Positions 30,824 through 42,500 of a stretch of 64,000 nucleotides of DNA are shown piece by piece. A program made the position numbers and the translations under genes. This DNA comes from Ustilago trichophora. Its lineage: Eukaryota; Basidiomycota; Ustilaginomycetes; Ustilaginales; Ustilaginaceae. The notes under the pieces were generated by a model, which was not told the DNA's origin, searched no databases, and saw nothing but the letters and a program-made list of their open reading frames with translations. The stretch covers positions 1,612,001 through 1,676,000 of the forward strand of contig OOIN01000003.1 of NCBI GenBank assembly GCA_900323505.1. The letters are read 5' to 3'. The first letter of the stretch is position 1, and each line of letters opens with the position of its first letter.

Positions 30824-31594
30824 TCACTCCTTCCTCACCCGGAAGACGAGCAACAAGTTTCCGGCGGGCATCTCAATCCTCTCCGTCAGCTCGTACCCAT
30901 GTCTCCCTGCCAGCGGCACCAATTCTCCCTGAACATCCCTCAACCCAAATTCTTTATTCCTTCCCCTGATCTCTTCGTCAAACTTCTCGTTCCCCTCACT
31001 GGTGAATTTTCCATCCTCGTTGAACGCCCCATAGATCGCAATCCATCCGTTCTTACTGAGCAAGCTCCTATACCCCTGCTGGGTAACGTACCCCACCCTC
31101 GGATCCAAATGCCCAAAAAGCGACTCTGTCACCTTCCAAGGCGCAACATGGGTCAAATTGCACGCCAGTACACCGTTGAACAGTCCTTCTTCTGCCGAGA
31201 CCTTCTCGTTCTCCCCAGAGACGTTGTGTACGAGCGTAAGCCAGTCGTTCTGATCCAAAAGGTCCAGGGCCTCTGCCTTGCCAACGTTGGGAAGGTCGGC
31301 GGTACGCGAGTCGATCTGCAGGCGTGGGTAGGCGTCGGCTTCGCTCGGTTGAAACTGACAGTGAGGGTAGCGTGAGGCGATGGCAGAAATTTGGAGGCCG
31401 AACCCGGATGCTACCTCTAAGATGACCGGTTTGTGGGTGGGGGTGGAGGAAGTCGAGGAAAGCAAGGGTGAAAGGGCTTCAGCGATTGGTTGCGAGTTGC
31501 GCTCTGCTGAGCCTGGGAGCGACCAGGATGTGCGGTATTTGGCATTTTGCTCCAAATCAACGGGTGCGGGCACGGGGCTGGTTTCGGTCGTCAT
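30824..31594 (-). CDS. METTL26-like SAM-dependent methyltransferase (DUF938)
   Basis: This intronless 256-residue protein matches the DUF938/METTL26 family. It begins with a short polar tail, then QNAKYRTSWSLPGSAERN, and the SAM loop LEVASGFGLQISAIA. The segments FNGVLACNLTHVAPW, GWIAIYGAFNEDGKFTSEGN, EFGLRDVQGELVPLAGRHG and the ending MPAGNLLLVFRVRKE are strongly family-like. Biochemical function of METTL26 proteins is not established. The gene is convergent with the kinase, 86 bp away. Confidence 0.88.
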   Translation of the reverse strand: MTTETSPVPAPVDLEQNAKYRTSWSLPGSAERNSQPIAEALSPLLSSTSSTPTHKPVILEVASGFGLQISAIASRYPHCQFQPSEADAYPRLQIDSRTADLPNVGKAEALDLLDQNDWLTLVHNVSGENEKVSAEEGLFNGVLACNLTHVAPWKVTESLFGHLDPRVGYVTQQGYRSLLSKNGWIAIYGAFNEDGKFTSEGNEKFDEEIRGRNKEFGLRDVQGELVPLAGRHGYELTERIEMPAGNLLLVFRVRKE

Positions 31595-32485
31595 GGTCGT
31601 CTATGCTGTGTGGCAGCGGGGTGGTGGTGGCGAAGGTCATGCTTTCGAGCCGATGCTGGTGTTCTTCCGAAAGGTGGTCGGTGCACCGGGCATTCGGATC
31701 TCGGATTTTGATTTTTAGTTGTTAGACCTTTAAGATAGATTGCCGCCCCACGCGTGCCCCATCGCCGCACGTGACGCCTACACGAAAACCCACGCTGAGA
31801 CCAACAGGGTTTCGCAGCCTCAGGGTCTGTACCCAAGGTCAGAAACTCCTTTCAGACCTCACCTGCCGCTTCTATCGCTGAAGCTCTTCTACATACGAGA
31901 CAAGGAGCAACCAGCCTGATATGAAGCCGATACGTCGGGTACTATCAGACGATCCCAATTCGATCTAGAGCACGGCAAGCGACCAAAAGACGGCGGCTGA
32001 TCTGTTCAGGAACGATATCTCGAGAATAGGGGCTCGTGTGTCTCACACCTAAACAGACAATTTTTGGCTCTTTTTTTGGCTCCCGTTTTACGGTAATTGA
32101 CAAGAAGGCGGGAACAACGGCTCGCTTCCCAGTATTGTGGGATATAGGCTGTCCCGTGTTTGCGGTTGTCATCATGCAGTGGTTGCTTCGCGACGTTGCG
32201 CACGGGAGACAGCTGATTGACGGATGTGCGGTTGGTCGGGACGGGAACATCAGTCAGATAGTGTGAGGTGAGAGAAGTACGACATTCGCTGATTCAGTGT
32301 TGTCACTCGACCGCGGTTATCAGGTGAAGCCCTTGTATGGTTAAGGAGCAGCGAATAGTGAGCAAGCCGATGAAGATGGTTACAGGATGGCGCAAAGTTG
32401 AAGAGGCGCATCCATCCACCGCCATCCCTAGTTTCGCACACTTCCTCATCAGGACCCTTGCATTGTATGCCGCTACTGTACTTTC

Positions 32486-32497
32486 TTCAGGGTCCAA
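32486..32497 (+). promoter_or_regulatory. TTCAGGGTCCAA element in gene-free DNA
   Basis: An exact copy of the recurrent 12-mer, about 2.1 kb upstream of the ATG of the large protein and 0.9 kb upstream of METTL26. No gene is close enough to assign it. Confidence 0.35.
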
Positions 32498-32865
32498 ATT
32501 GCCAATCGAAGCGAGAGCAAACAATCGGAGCCTACCTTTTCACGTCATGCGCCTGCTTCATAAGGGCAAAGGTGCTACAGAGTGGCGAAGAGTCAAAGGT
32601 TCCCACGGGGTCCAGCGTCTCGATCGCGGCAAAAGAAGATTTTTTTTGGTGCGAGGCGACAGCTCTTCGGCTAAGGCTGGGCGCGCTTGAGTTAGCCGCT
32701 TCCCATCCATTCTCGTTGTGTCTATCAGAGCGTCTTTTTCTCATACTCTGTCTCACCTTTTTGGAAGCGATCCTCAAGCTTGCGTAGCGTTTTCTTCCTG
32801 AGTACGTGGCGAAAGATATGGTTTCGATCGAAGCGAGGCTAGGCGAGGCGACATGGTAGTGCATG

Positions 32866-32877
32866 TACTGTACAGTA
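32866..32877. repeat. perfect 12-bp palindrome TACTGTACAGTA
   Basis: A self-complementary site. Related GTACTGT/ACAGTAC words occur near 556-570, 14914-14920 and 39827-39839, all non-coding. It could be a dimeric regulator site; this is inference. Confidence 0.35.
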
Positions 32878-34606
32878 ATCATGGGAAGAAAAGTGATGCA
32901 ACGTGGCCCGAATGTAATACCGTTCTTCAAAGCTCTCTTGGACGAGGATCGGAAAGCGACATCGTTACTTGAGTACGTCTACCATCAACCGGGAAGAAGA
33001 GGGGCTCGGTATATGGCGAACGGGGAGCATCACGAACTGTCCAGCTTCAGCAAGGTTGAGACCAACTTGAGAGAGAAGGGTGTGACTTCATCCGGCATAA
33101 CCGTAGCGTTGTCGCTTCAGCGGAAATGCTTGCCTTGCCCGATCTAGCAAGTCTCACTTCACCGTTGGTAGCTTCGAAACCTCTGATCCCTCAGCACAGC
33201 CTGCGTTACAGATACTTGTAGTTCACCGTGTCGAATCGGTGGTTCCTAGCCCATCGCACCAAAGATAGAAGAACAAAAACAAACCTTTCAAAGAGCGCTG
33301 CGCTGCGTGCTGTAGAAATTGGATTTTTTTTTTCTCCCCCTTTTTCTTTAAACCTGCACTTTTGCCGGGTCGCGTGTTGTGGTGCGACCTTCTTGTTTAG
33401 GAAAGAAGGAAAAGGCGAGGAAAGAGATGTCAGAAAATGCAAAAGATGCAGGGCCAAAGTAGAAAACGCCGAGGCTGGTGCATATACTCACCCTATTCCA
33501 ATCTGGTCACAGAGTAACTGTAGAGATTGACGTTGTGCATTCACATGTGCATTCGAACCGGAATAGAGCTGCTGTAAAGCACTGAATGCTATGGCTGTGC
33601 TGCCAGAATGAAGGCAAATGAAAGAGCCATGGATCAAGCTGCTGCGTGAGGAGATGTGTAGCGAGACGCACTGCTGACAGAAGGATGTATGCTGTCGGTC
33701 CAAAGGACACTTGGGACACTTCAGGTTGGATCGTGATGAGGATTGCCAAATGGTCGCCGGCTTCAAAGTGTCTGTCGGAGTTGGGAAGGTGCTTCGTAAG
33801 AATCATTGGCTTCGTCCTCCGGTTGCATACACTCTCAAAACACCCGACGAGGACCACTCTTCCCTCTACTGTAGAGTGCATCTAGACTCATCCTCCTTCC
33901 TTCCCTCCTTCCCTTCTTTTCTGACTTGGTCTCTATGCCACTATCCCGCGACTTCACCACAGCGTGTTCTACCAGCTGCTTTAGACCTCGTCCTCGTCAC
34001 GAGCAACTTGGTTTAGCTTTGAACTCCGACCTCCATCTTGCAAAACATTGGAAACCGCCTCTCTACCACCTCTAGAGCTCTCTTGCCTTTATTTTTCGCT
34101 CCCTCTTACCCTTCCGTAACGAAAGCATCAGCATAGAGCAGCTGTATCGTCGTTCACAGCTGGTGTAGAAAGCGCAGATCGGGGTCCGATCAGCTGCACT
34201 GCCCTAGCCCCGTCGTAGTTTAGGTGACGAGCAAGGTAGCTTCCCGTCAGTCCTTACACGACACCATCTAAACCATCCATCCATCGATCCTTCCCAACAT
34301 CCTCAGCTTTGGAACCTGATTCGCCTCTGCTCTCGACCTCTGAACCAGCATTAGCGACAATAGCACCTCCAACAACCCCTCCAAACGCGCTGTTTCCACC
34401 ACAAAAGAGCAAGAAGGTCGATGCCAAATTCTTCTCTACTACTCGACATCCACCGCTTCTCCTGATTCGTCTTGTACGCTTCGACAGGTCCAGCAATTTG
34501 ACAGTCCATCAACCGCTCAAGAGGCTGTTCTACCATCAAATCAACAGAGGATCAGATTCAATCACGGCAGCACGGCGGCCTTCCTGCTGACCAACTTGTC
34601 TACACA

Positions 34607-37600
34607 ATGGCCGCAACCACATCACCAGCACCAGTCGTACGCCCGGTTGCCCAATCCAACAATCGCAGAAATGGATGGGTCATCGCCAGTGAAGACGACA
34701 CCGAGATAGAGCGGCCTAGCAGCTTTGATGCTCGAAGAAGTGCTGCTGCATGGAACAAGGGCAAAGGGCCGTCTCAAGCCTCAATACCTTCGAGGGCTTC
34801 GTCTTTGGCCTCTCCGACACCTTCTCCTACGATCCTCAGCGCGCCGTTTCCTCCGACTGTGACAGATGCGCCTTCGACAAGCGGTAGCCAGGCCGTGCCA
34901 CCACCAAGAGTCCCGTCTTCCAGCATGGGCCATGGCAGAGAGACAAGTTCGGGAAGTACAACGGAAGGTGAGTCAAGTAGCGGTCGAAGAAGGCCTTCGC
35001 CACCGCTGCTTGTGCCCCCAAAACAGACCTATAGAAAGGTGCCCTCCACCAGAGTTCTCCCGGCTTCAGCTTATAGCGATCACCAAAAGTTCATGGCCAC
35101 TGCCAACAAGGCTCCGCGTCCAGCGTCAGCGTCGTCGTCTGCTGGGTCATCAGGTTCACGGCCGCCAGTGGCACTCCGCAGCGATTTGGCGCTGCTTGCT
35201 GCTAGTCGAAGGGCCAACCACTCCTCGTCGTCTAGTGCAACTTCTACAGGAACAACGATCCAGTCGACGTCAACTCCAGCTAGCTCCGTCGCGTCCACGA
35301 CCCCTACAGACAGTCAGGCGAAAGGCAAGGGCAAACAAATCGTGCCTAGCCCACTGCAACGCGACGAAGAAGGATTCTTTACTTCCGGTAAGACGGTGCA
35401 GCAGCTGGTCGAGACGTACAACGGCGTCCACCGCGATTCTCAACAGACAGAACACGCACACAACGATCGCATTCAGCCGAAATCGTCGCTACTCTTCTCG
35501 GTTCACCCGCTACCAGCATTGAGCGAAAAGTCGGCCAACTCCGATCTCGATGATGCTCTATCCTCAACATCTGAAAATGTATCCGATACCGAGGGCACAA
35601 ATATGGCAGGCGCCAGACCGGGCAAGAGACGAGATAGCTTGCGGATCGAACTGCCACCCCCGCCGGCGCAATTCAAAGATAGGTATCCATCCATCATGGT
35701 CGACTCTACGCACGCCAGTGACTCCGAAGCGAGTGGTACGAGCAATGGTGGACCAAGACGTAGGCGTCGTCGAAGCACCGCATCGACCAGCAACAGGCTC
35801 GGCGGCGATGCAGAGGACGACGACGATGACGATTATGCCGATGACGACTCTAGCTGGCCATCAACGCCTTCAACTACGCCGTTGGAGATGTACTTCACCT
35901 CTGCCGATGCTAGGCCAAAGGCAGCGAGGAAGACGGTGCAGACGACCAAGGAGATCATCGCCCCGGACTCGAACGCGCTGGGTATGGGGCGACCCATGGT
36001 GGTAGTCACGAGCCCGAGCACTGCTTCTGAGGTCTCGTCGGACCGAAGATCCAGTTCTGGGTCCGGATCGACCTCGGACAGGACCTACTCTTCCTCGCCC
36101 CCAGCTGTCGCAAGTGTGGCACCCGCACCGGCCCTGTCCAAGATTGAAGAGCACCCAAGCTCAAGAACTGACGTCGAGACCAGTGGGCCACCCAGAAGAT
36201 CGCTTTCGTTTGAGCTTCCTGCTGTACAGCGAACTCGTGCTTCCGACGAGAATCTGCCAATCGCTGCTCCTGTGCGCTCTCCATCCCGTGCCAAGGCCTT
36301 CTTTGCAAAGATCAGCCCCAGCAGATCGAACAACCGCAGCAGTACCGACTTGGCATCCACAACGGCACGCCCAGATGCATCTGCCGTGTCTGCGGATCTG
36401 GCTAAGAGGATTTCGCTCGAAAGCCAGCAACGTACATCTGCGGAACAGAGACGCTCGGTGGAGCTGCGGCCAATCTTGCTCAATGCTGCCTCGCGGCCAT
36501 CGCCTCGTGTTGCCGCTGCTGAACTTCCTGTCGCAGGTCCATCAAGTGCAAGCTCGAGTACAGCAGCACAGCAGGTACAGCAGCGACGTCGATCCTCTGG
36601 CCGCGTTCCCATTCGACCCAATGTGGTGCCCTACCACTCGCGACGCAGTTCAGAGGTCTCTGTAGGCTCGTCAAACGAGTCTCCGCTGCTGCAGGATCGC
36701 GGCTCCTTTGATAAGGAGGCTTCTGATCCACGGTACAGTCCGTCATCGGTGGTTACGACGCTGACCATGCCATCGCCGGCGCTTACGGATCAGAAACGCT
36801 TCTCGCCACAAGCTGGCAATGCCGGTCATTCGCCAGCTACAACATCCGATCGTCACTCCTCTGCAGCCAACACACCTAAGGATCGCTTCGCTGCTTCGAT
36901 GCCATCCTTGCATCAACCACCGCAGCGACAGCAGCCTCCTAGCCGCAGATCGCCCTCGCACGAAGAGCCTGAAAGCCGACCCTCGGCGATTCGACTGCTG
37001 GTAGACTCACAAAAGGGCAGGATGACCAGAGATAACGACTCGATCGCTGAATGGATCTCGGTCTCCGTCAACGACTTGCCACTGCCAGACGGCACACAAG
37101 CGTATGGCAACGGCGGCGCAGGCGAATTCTCCAACGAGAAGCAACAGGCGGGCAAAAAGATACGCAAGAACAAGCCATGGAAGTTGGGGCGATTCGCAGC
37201 TTCGGAAGTGGTCTTGCCGGCCAAGACTTCGTCAGCTTCTCCTGCTATGCCGACCAAACGACGATCGATCTCACTTGTCAAGCGGGCTTCATCGGCACAG
37301 GTCAACGAATCGACTCGAGCGAGTGGCGACTCTTCTTCATCTCCACACAAAGGGCCCTTCATGCGCAACCTGGGCTTCACGACGGCCAATCGCAATGTGG
37401 TGCTGCAAAACCTGTGCGCAGAACGATCGATTTCGGCGCTGGCTGCGAGCACCATCTATATTGCTGGGTGTGGACGTATCAATGTGCCACAACCTGGCCC
37501 CCTGCCGACACTCGCAACAAAGTCCAAACAGCAGGAAAAGAACAAGGCGCAGGAGAGAATGAAGTCGCGAGCCCCCAAGGACAAGAGGCAGAGCAAACGC

Positions 37601-39547
37601 ATGAGCAAGCAAGAGGCAGTCCCGGTCGTCCAAGTGCCCAGCAATGCAGTCAGCCCGTCGCACAGCGCGGAGGAAGCGAGAGATGCGTATCTCAATGTGA
37701 CAGAGGATCGCCACACAGGGTACGACTTGAGCGGCGCCGGTGTCGGTACTGTCAAATCGATGGTACCCGAGACGGGCGACTGGTCAGGGTCATCAGATCA
37801 CGTCAGGGTTCCAGACCAAGAAGCAGCAGTTGTGGTGCAGCCCTTCAGAGACTACGAGGACGAGGGTTCGGATCTGTTCGACTCGGACGGGTCGGAGTCA
37901 GAATCGGAGGACGAAATGGATTACGAGGACGAGGATGTCGAAGTTCCCGTTCGCTTCGGTCAGCGTGTCAATCTAGCTAATCGAACCGCATTCGGAAGCG
38001 GATCCCCACAGATGCGTTCGAGCGCCGAAACGACACACACGCTCGACAGCGTGAGTAGGCCCGTCACAGCAGGTCGGGAGCTGGACTTCAAGCCGGTGAC
38101 ACCATCTGTCAGCCTCGAGCGCCTTACACCTGGCACGGTCGTGCTACACGGATCGGAGCTGCGAATCTGCGTGGAGGACGAGATGATTTCAGCTCGAAAT
38201 GCTGCCCCGCTGGCGTACTGGAAAGCGGTGGAGGTGCAGCATGTCAATGACCAGCCAAGTGATGCAAGCCATGTTGCGCAGCAGACCGGAGGACAGGTGC
38301 GTCGACAACCATCTAGCCGAGCGATGAAACTCGAACAAGAGGTAGCCACGGGGATGTTTGCTGCATTCGTCGGTAACCGCAGCCCACGCCGTCAAGCTCA
38401 TCGAGGCAGCTTCGACGCCGGTTGCAACAGCGGCCAAGGCTCTCCCAAAAAGCAGCAGCCGACCAATGTCAAGGAGCTACTGGTGTCTAAAGTCAACAAG
38501 AGCGCCTTCTATGTCCGCAGCGAATTGAGGTCGACGGCCGCTGGTGAAGAGCAAGTGGTCGAGATCACGCGTCGCATGAGCGGATCGCGCGGTCTTTCGC
38601 ATACGAAACATTCATCATCGCGAGAATCATCCCAAGCAGGAGTTCCATCGGAAAAATTGGAGCGAGCCTTCCCTTCGCCTTTGCTGTCGAAAGCTGACTT
38701 TGCTTACAGCAGGACGCGATCGAACCGCATCGACGGCTCGCAAGCTTCGCTCGACGGCGGTGAGTCGGAGCGTGTCACGGTCCGAATTCAACGAGCTGGT
38801 GGCCGAGGGTTCATGGCGAGCTTGGAAACGCACGACGGTCAGCAGTGGGTGTGGCACGGCAGCAAGCTGGAAGCCTCGGTCATGTCACCCTCGAGAGACC
38901 ATGAGAGCAGCAGCAAGGGCCTCGACGCGCTCGATGGATATGACCTGAGCCTGCGTACACACAATGGACAAGAGACTGTAGAACTGGCAACCTACTCGAC
39001 TGATTCGCAGGTGCGGAATGCACTTGGACTGTTCAAGCCTCGAACCAAGGCTGTCCCGAAGCCACTTCCCGAGGACGAATCCAGTCTGGGGCCAGCTGTT
39101 CCGCCGGCGGCTCAAGTGTTGCCACTGGCGATTCCGTTCCGAGGAGCAGGTGTGATGATGAGGGCCGAGCCCCAAGTACCTCGTCGGGGTATTCGTGGTG
39201 GACCATTGTTGCGACCGCATCCAACTGCGGCAGGAAGTGCAGCACGCCATCATGGACTCTGGCAGCACCAACGAGCAGCGATCTCGAGCGAGGCAGTGGT
39301 GCAGGTTCACAACAACGCTGTGAACAATGCCAGAGCCTCGCTGCAAATTGATCGGCCAGGATCGACGGTGCTGGGCTCGGGACGCACATCGGCAGATATG
39401 GCAAGGTCGTCTCAAGAACAACAACAGAGGCACGAGACGGCAGGAAACAAGAGGATGGGACAACTCAACTTTTGTGGAATCGAATCGTTGGATCGAGATC
39501 TGGTGGTGCTTTCGCTGTTGGCCGTCATGGGCGCAGCCAGAGTCTAA
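34607..39547 (+). CDS. 1646-residue low-complexity protein of unknown function
   Basis: I do not recognise a family. This intronless frame starts in a good context (ACACAATGGCC) and shows consistent coding bias. The N-terminal third is Ser/Thr/Pro-rich, with an acidic run (residues about 400-420) followed by SSWPSTPSTTPLEMYF. There are several RRRS/RRSS basic-Ser clusters that look like kinase sites. Ordered-looking islands occur in the second half: RLLVDSQKGRMTRDNDSIAEW (shown in part), KPWKLGRF, GFTTANRNVVLQNLCAERS, a second acidic region (DEGSDLFDSDGSESESEDE), VRFGQRVNLANRT, TPGTVVLHGSEL with a cysteine-containing strand, and TVRIQRAGGRGFM. A C-terminal hydrophobic patch ends DLVVLSLLAVMGAARV. 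It may be a scaffold or regulatory protein, but that is only a guess. Confidence 0.75.
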   Translation: MAATTSPAPVVRPVAQSNNRRNGWVIASEDDTEIERPSSFDARRSAAAWNKGKGPSQASIPSRASSLASPTPSPTILSAPFPPTVTDAPSTSGSQAVPPPRVPSSSMGHGRETSSGSTTEGESSSGRRRPSPPLLVPPKQTYRKVPSTRVLPASAYSDHQKFMATANKAPRPASASSSAGSSGSRPPVALRSDLALLAASRRANHSSSSSATSTGTTIQSTSTPASSVASTTPTDSQAKGKGKQIVPSPLQRDEEGFFTSGKTVQQLVETYNGVHRDSQQTEHAHNDRIQPKSSLLFSVHPLPALSEKSANSDLDDALSSTSENVSDTEGTNMAGARPGKRRDSLRIELPPPPAQFKDRYPSIMVDSTHASDSEASGTSNGGPRRRRRRSTASTSNRLGGDAEDDDDDDYADDDSSWPSTPSTTPLEMYFTSADARPKAARKTVQTTKEIIAPDSNALGMGRPMVVVTSPSTASEVSSDRRSSSGSGSTSDRTYSSSPPAVASVAPAPALSKIEEHPSSRTDVETSGPPRRSLSFELPAVQRTRASDENLPIAAPVRSPSRAKAFFAKISPSRSNNRSSTDLASTTARPDASAVSADLAKRISLESQQRTSAEQRRSVELRPILLNAASRPSPRVAAAELPVAGPSSASSSTAAQQVQQRRRSSGRVPIRPNVVPYHSRRSSEVSVGSSNESPLLQDRGSFDKEASDPRYSPSSVVTTLTMPSPALTDQKRFSPQAGNAGHSPATTSDRHSSAANTPKDRFAASMPSLHQPPQRQQPPSRRSPSHEEPESRPSAIRLLVDSQKGRMTRDNDSIAEWISVSVNDLPLPDGTQAYGNGGAGEFSNEKQQAGKKIRKNKPWKLGRFAASEVVLPAKTSSASPAMPTKRRSISLVKRASSAQVNESTRASGDSSSSPHKGPFMRNLGFTTANRNVVLQNLCAERSISALAASTIYIAGCGRINVPQPGPLPTLATKSKQQEKNKAQERMKSRAPKDKRQSKRMSKQEAVPVVQVPSNAVSPSHSAEEARDAYLNVTEDRHTGYDLSGAGVGTVKSMVPETGDWSGSSDHVRVPDQEAAVVVQPFRDYEDEGSDLFDSDGSESESEDEMDYEDEDVEVPVRFGQRVNLANRTAFGSGSPQMRSSAETTHTLDSVSRPVTAGRELDFKPVTPSVSLERLTPGTVVLHGSELRICVEDEMISARNAAPLAYWKAVEVQHVNDQPSDASHVAQQTGGQVRRQPSSRAMKLEQEVATGMFAAFVGNRSPRRQAHRGSFDAGCNSGQGSPKKQQPTNVKELLVSKVNKSAFYVRSELRSTAAGEEQVVEITRRMSGSRGLSHTKHSSSRESSQAGVPSEKLERAFPSPLLSKADFAYSRTRSNRIDGSQASLDGGESERVTVRIQRAGGRGFMASLETHDGQQWVWHGSKLEASVMSPSRDHESSSKGLDALDGYDLSLRTHNGQETVELATYSTDSQVRNALGLFKPRTKAVPKPLPEDESSLGPAVPPAAQVLPLAIPFRGAGVMMRAEPQVPRRGIRGGPLLRPHPTAAGSAARHHGLWQHQRAAISSEAVVQVHNNAVNNARASLQIDRPGSTVLGSGRTSADMARSSQEQQQRHETAGNKRMGQLNFCGIESLDRDLVVLSLLAVMGAARV

Positions 39548-42500
39548 GATGTCGGAACTCGGTCGATGCATGTCAAAGGTCGGCCCGAGCTCGGATGCTC
39601 GATGTGATACCATTGCAGGATTCCCACGCTTTCCTGCGACCAAGTACCGACTATAGGTAGTTACGTACCTGCACTTACGGCACATGTGCACTCTCAAAAG
39701 CCATGGAGCGGGTGTTCCGATAGACCATTCCTGTTATATCACATTGTCACATTCCTTTTCGCAATTATCTAGACTGAAGCAAGACCGCGGTTGGGTGATG
39801 CCTGATCTCAATATGGCTACACGTGTGCAGTACAGTACTCGCTATCGCGGAGCTATTCATGCGAACCGAAGCAGAATGAGACGTTGGATGCGCTGAGATT
39901 GTGATAACTACTGCCCTGATGCCCTCAATGTTGCTCCGAGACCGGGAAGCTTTAGTGGGTGCAGGCATGAAAAAGGGTCGTGGGAAGGGGGTGTCACAGT
40001 GCCGGCGGAGGCAAAGCCAAGGGTCGCTCGATTAGGTGTCACGAAGGCAATTTGGCAAACTGTCACTCATCGACATTAGCAACGTTCTTGTCTTAGCCCA
40101 TGCCGTTCGAATTGCGTTGCATTGAAGTTTGTTTGAGAGACACAATGGCCGACGCAGTGACCGAAAGTTGCGGCGCATTCGAACCTTGCTGCTCAACTCA
40201 TATGCCAGTTGTGAGTTTTGCATGGCTTCGTGGTGCGCATCAGATACAAACCCTGGGATCTCGAGACTCTTGCTGTCCCCCGGGATGCCGGGATGGCTGG
40301 GATGCCGGTGCAAGTTCAAAACTCAAGCAGCATCAAAGTCGCCGTGGTGGCGACCATGAGATACAATTGATGCACAGGGCCAGGAGCCAACAAGGTGGGT
40401 TGATGGAGAGGAGGATGAGGAGAGTGTAGCGGTGTAAAGCCAACCAGCAAGACAAGACGGAAAGGCGGAGCTGCAAGCGGCGGAGTAATTCGATTGTCTT
40501 TGCATTTCGGGTTGTCATGAGGCTCGAATGCAGTCACGCTCGCTGCAAAGCTCTAGAGTGACCACGTTGGACCCTAATCTCAAGACAAGCTCCAAAAGGA
40601 ACTGAATGTGCCTGGACGAGCTCGAGTTCAATAATGAAAGTACCGTAGTCATTCTGGCTCGTCGTCGGTGGGGCATGCCCAAAACGGCAGAGCTGGAGAT
40701 GCGAACGCCGGAAAAATTAGCTCGACCTGCATACCGAGATCCACCCAGCCGAATCTTGGGCTCTAGAACCGCCTACCTTTTGCTTCGCTTCTCCTTTTCG
40801 CGTACTCCACCATGCACTCGTACCACCACACACACAAAAGTTACTCGCCTTCTGAGCAGAACTGCTCGTTTCTGGTGTGGCACCTCGAAGCCTCGATGTC
40901 GTCTTGGCGTGTGTACCATTTGATGATTGGCAACAGCCGAGAGCCGCAAGCCAATTGCCGAGAGACCGATACCTTGTTCCTGGTGGCTCTCACACCAACT
41001 CAGATCATTACGAGTAAGTTAAACGCTATCGACGGAGAGAAAAGCGTGGGGGCGGGGCTGGTGGCTCAGTATTCCAATTCCGCACCAATTCGCAACCAAT
41101 TGATATTCTCCTTTTCCTTTTCCTTATTTTATATTTTATTTTCCTTTCGCTCCAATCAGAGCACAGGATTTACAAGACCGATCACTTTTTTCATCTTCGA
41201 AACAAAGCTCTTCCCTCTTGATTCTTGAAAGCCATTATTCATGGACACATGTTTGCTCTGACTGCATAGAATGCATGTCTAATTCTTGAGTGCAGAGGAT
41301 GGTCCAGAGAATGACTCTGAAGCGCCAAATGAGGAGGAAACTGGAGCGTCAAGCCTGCGGTTTTCGATCGTTCGCGATTTTGTTTCGCTTAGCCAGCTCG
41401 ATCTTCCGAATTTGCCTCTTTCTTTCGTGATTTGCCGTAGTCGAGTCGCACAAAGCCCAGCGTCAGCGTCCGCTTCAAAGGAAATGAGACAAGAGAGCAG
41501 AAGACGGCATGAACCTGGTACACCCATCTTCCTTGCTTACCTTGCTTCCCGACTCAATGCATCTATCTCTGTCTCTCGTCTTGCTCTTCCCTCTCACTTG
41601 ACATCTTCTTTGCTCCCCTTTCTGTCTTTCTCTGTTCCGTCCGCACCGTGGCCATTATTGTTCTTTGCAACAACCACTGTGGCTCTGGTCGCTCTTCTTG
41701 ATTCGTGATCCGTCTCCCCGTCCACTACTTGTTGATTGTCCACCCGCCCTTCCATCTCACTCTCAGCCGCCGTTTCGTCCTGCCAATGCTCCTCGGTCAA
41801 CTTTGTCTTTGATCTTCAACTCCCTTCTGGGTCCCGTTCTTCCCTTCTTTCCCAGCATCCATCCTTCCTCGTCTTCTGTCCATTCCCCTGGTTCTCCTTC
41901 TTTCTCGCTCTCCCCCCTATCCGCAGATCCACTTGGCTCCGACTTTACTTCCTCTCGTGTCGCTCACCTTGCACCCAGGTGACCCTCGGTCACACAGTCA
42001 GCTTCTAGCCCTCGGCCACTTGACTGCTGCAATCGCTTAACATCAGTTCCGAGTCGTCTGTCTGTCCACATCACAACTCAGCGTCCACCAAACATCTTTT
42101 TTCTCACAAGGCCGTACGCCAGCTTCGTCAACCTCGGCGTCCGTCGGTGCCCTGTCCAACAGCAACTGCCCAGACTTCCATTTCGCTCTCTTCCTTCCCA
42201 CCGCACCAACTGATCCATCCCGCCTAGCGCACCGCGTATCGCAAGACGGTGGCTGAATCAGTCTCGCGCACATCTCTGCATACTCTTTTTTTGACCTCTC
42301 TTTCTTTCCATTCATCCCGGTCAACATTCGGAACCCAAATACCCTATCCTACGCCCCGTCTGTTTCTTAGATACCCTCGCTTCTTGTCCGCTCCCGACCG
42401 CACCCTATCCCCCTTCGTCTTACCCATTGGAAGCTTATCCCCACTCATCGCGGAACCCGCCTTGCCCGCCGTTCAACGCTTCTTCACTTCGCTGTTCACA

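Larger units (their letters stand above)
31595..34606. other. 3.0-kb gene-free stretch upstream of the 1646-residue protein gene
   Basis: No frame on either strand has recognisable domains or the codon bias of the neighbours. It contains a TTCAGGGTCCAA element, a perfect TACTGTACAGTA palindrome, short poly-T runs near 32641 and 33326, and from about 33880 a C/T-rich section consistent with a long transcribed leader. It may be a large promoter, a long 5' UTR with upstream frames, or a non-coding RNA locus. Confidence 0.5.

Noticed and set aside
32337..33147. Several overlapping frames of 60-130 residues in the 31.6-34.6 kb gap
   Set aside because: None has consistent codon bias, plausible splice partners or recognisable motifs.
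40170..40195. GGTTCGAATGC on the minus strand, resembling a tRNA B box (similar at 33549-33560)
   Set aside because: The flanking bases do not form a T-arm stem, and no A box or acceptor stem is visible at the right spacing.
41286..41708. 140-residue frame in the pyrimidine-rich leader
   Set aside because: Its composition follows the C/T-rich sequence, and no ordered motif or family resemblance is seen.
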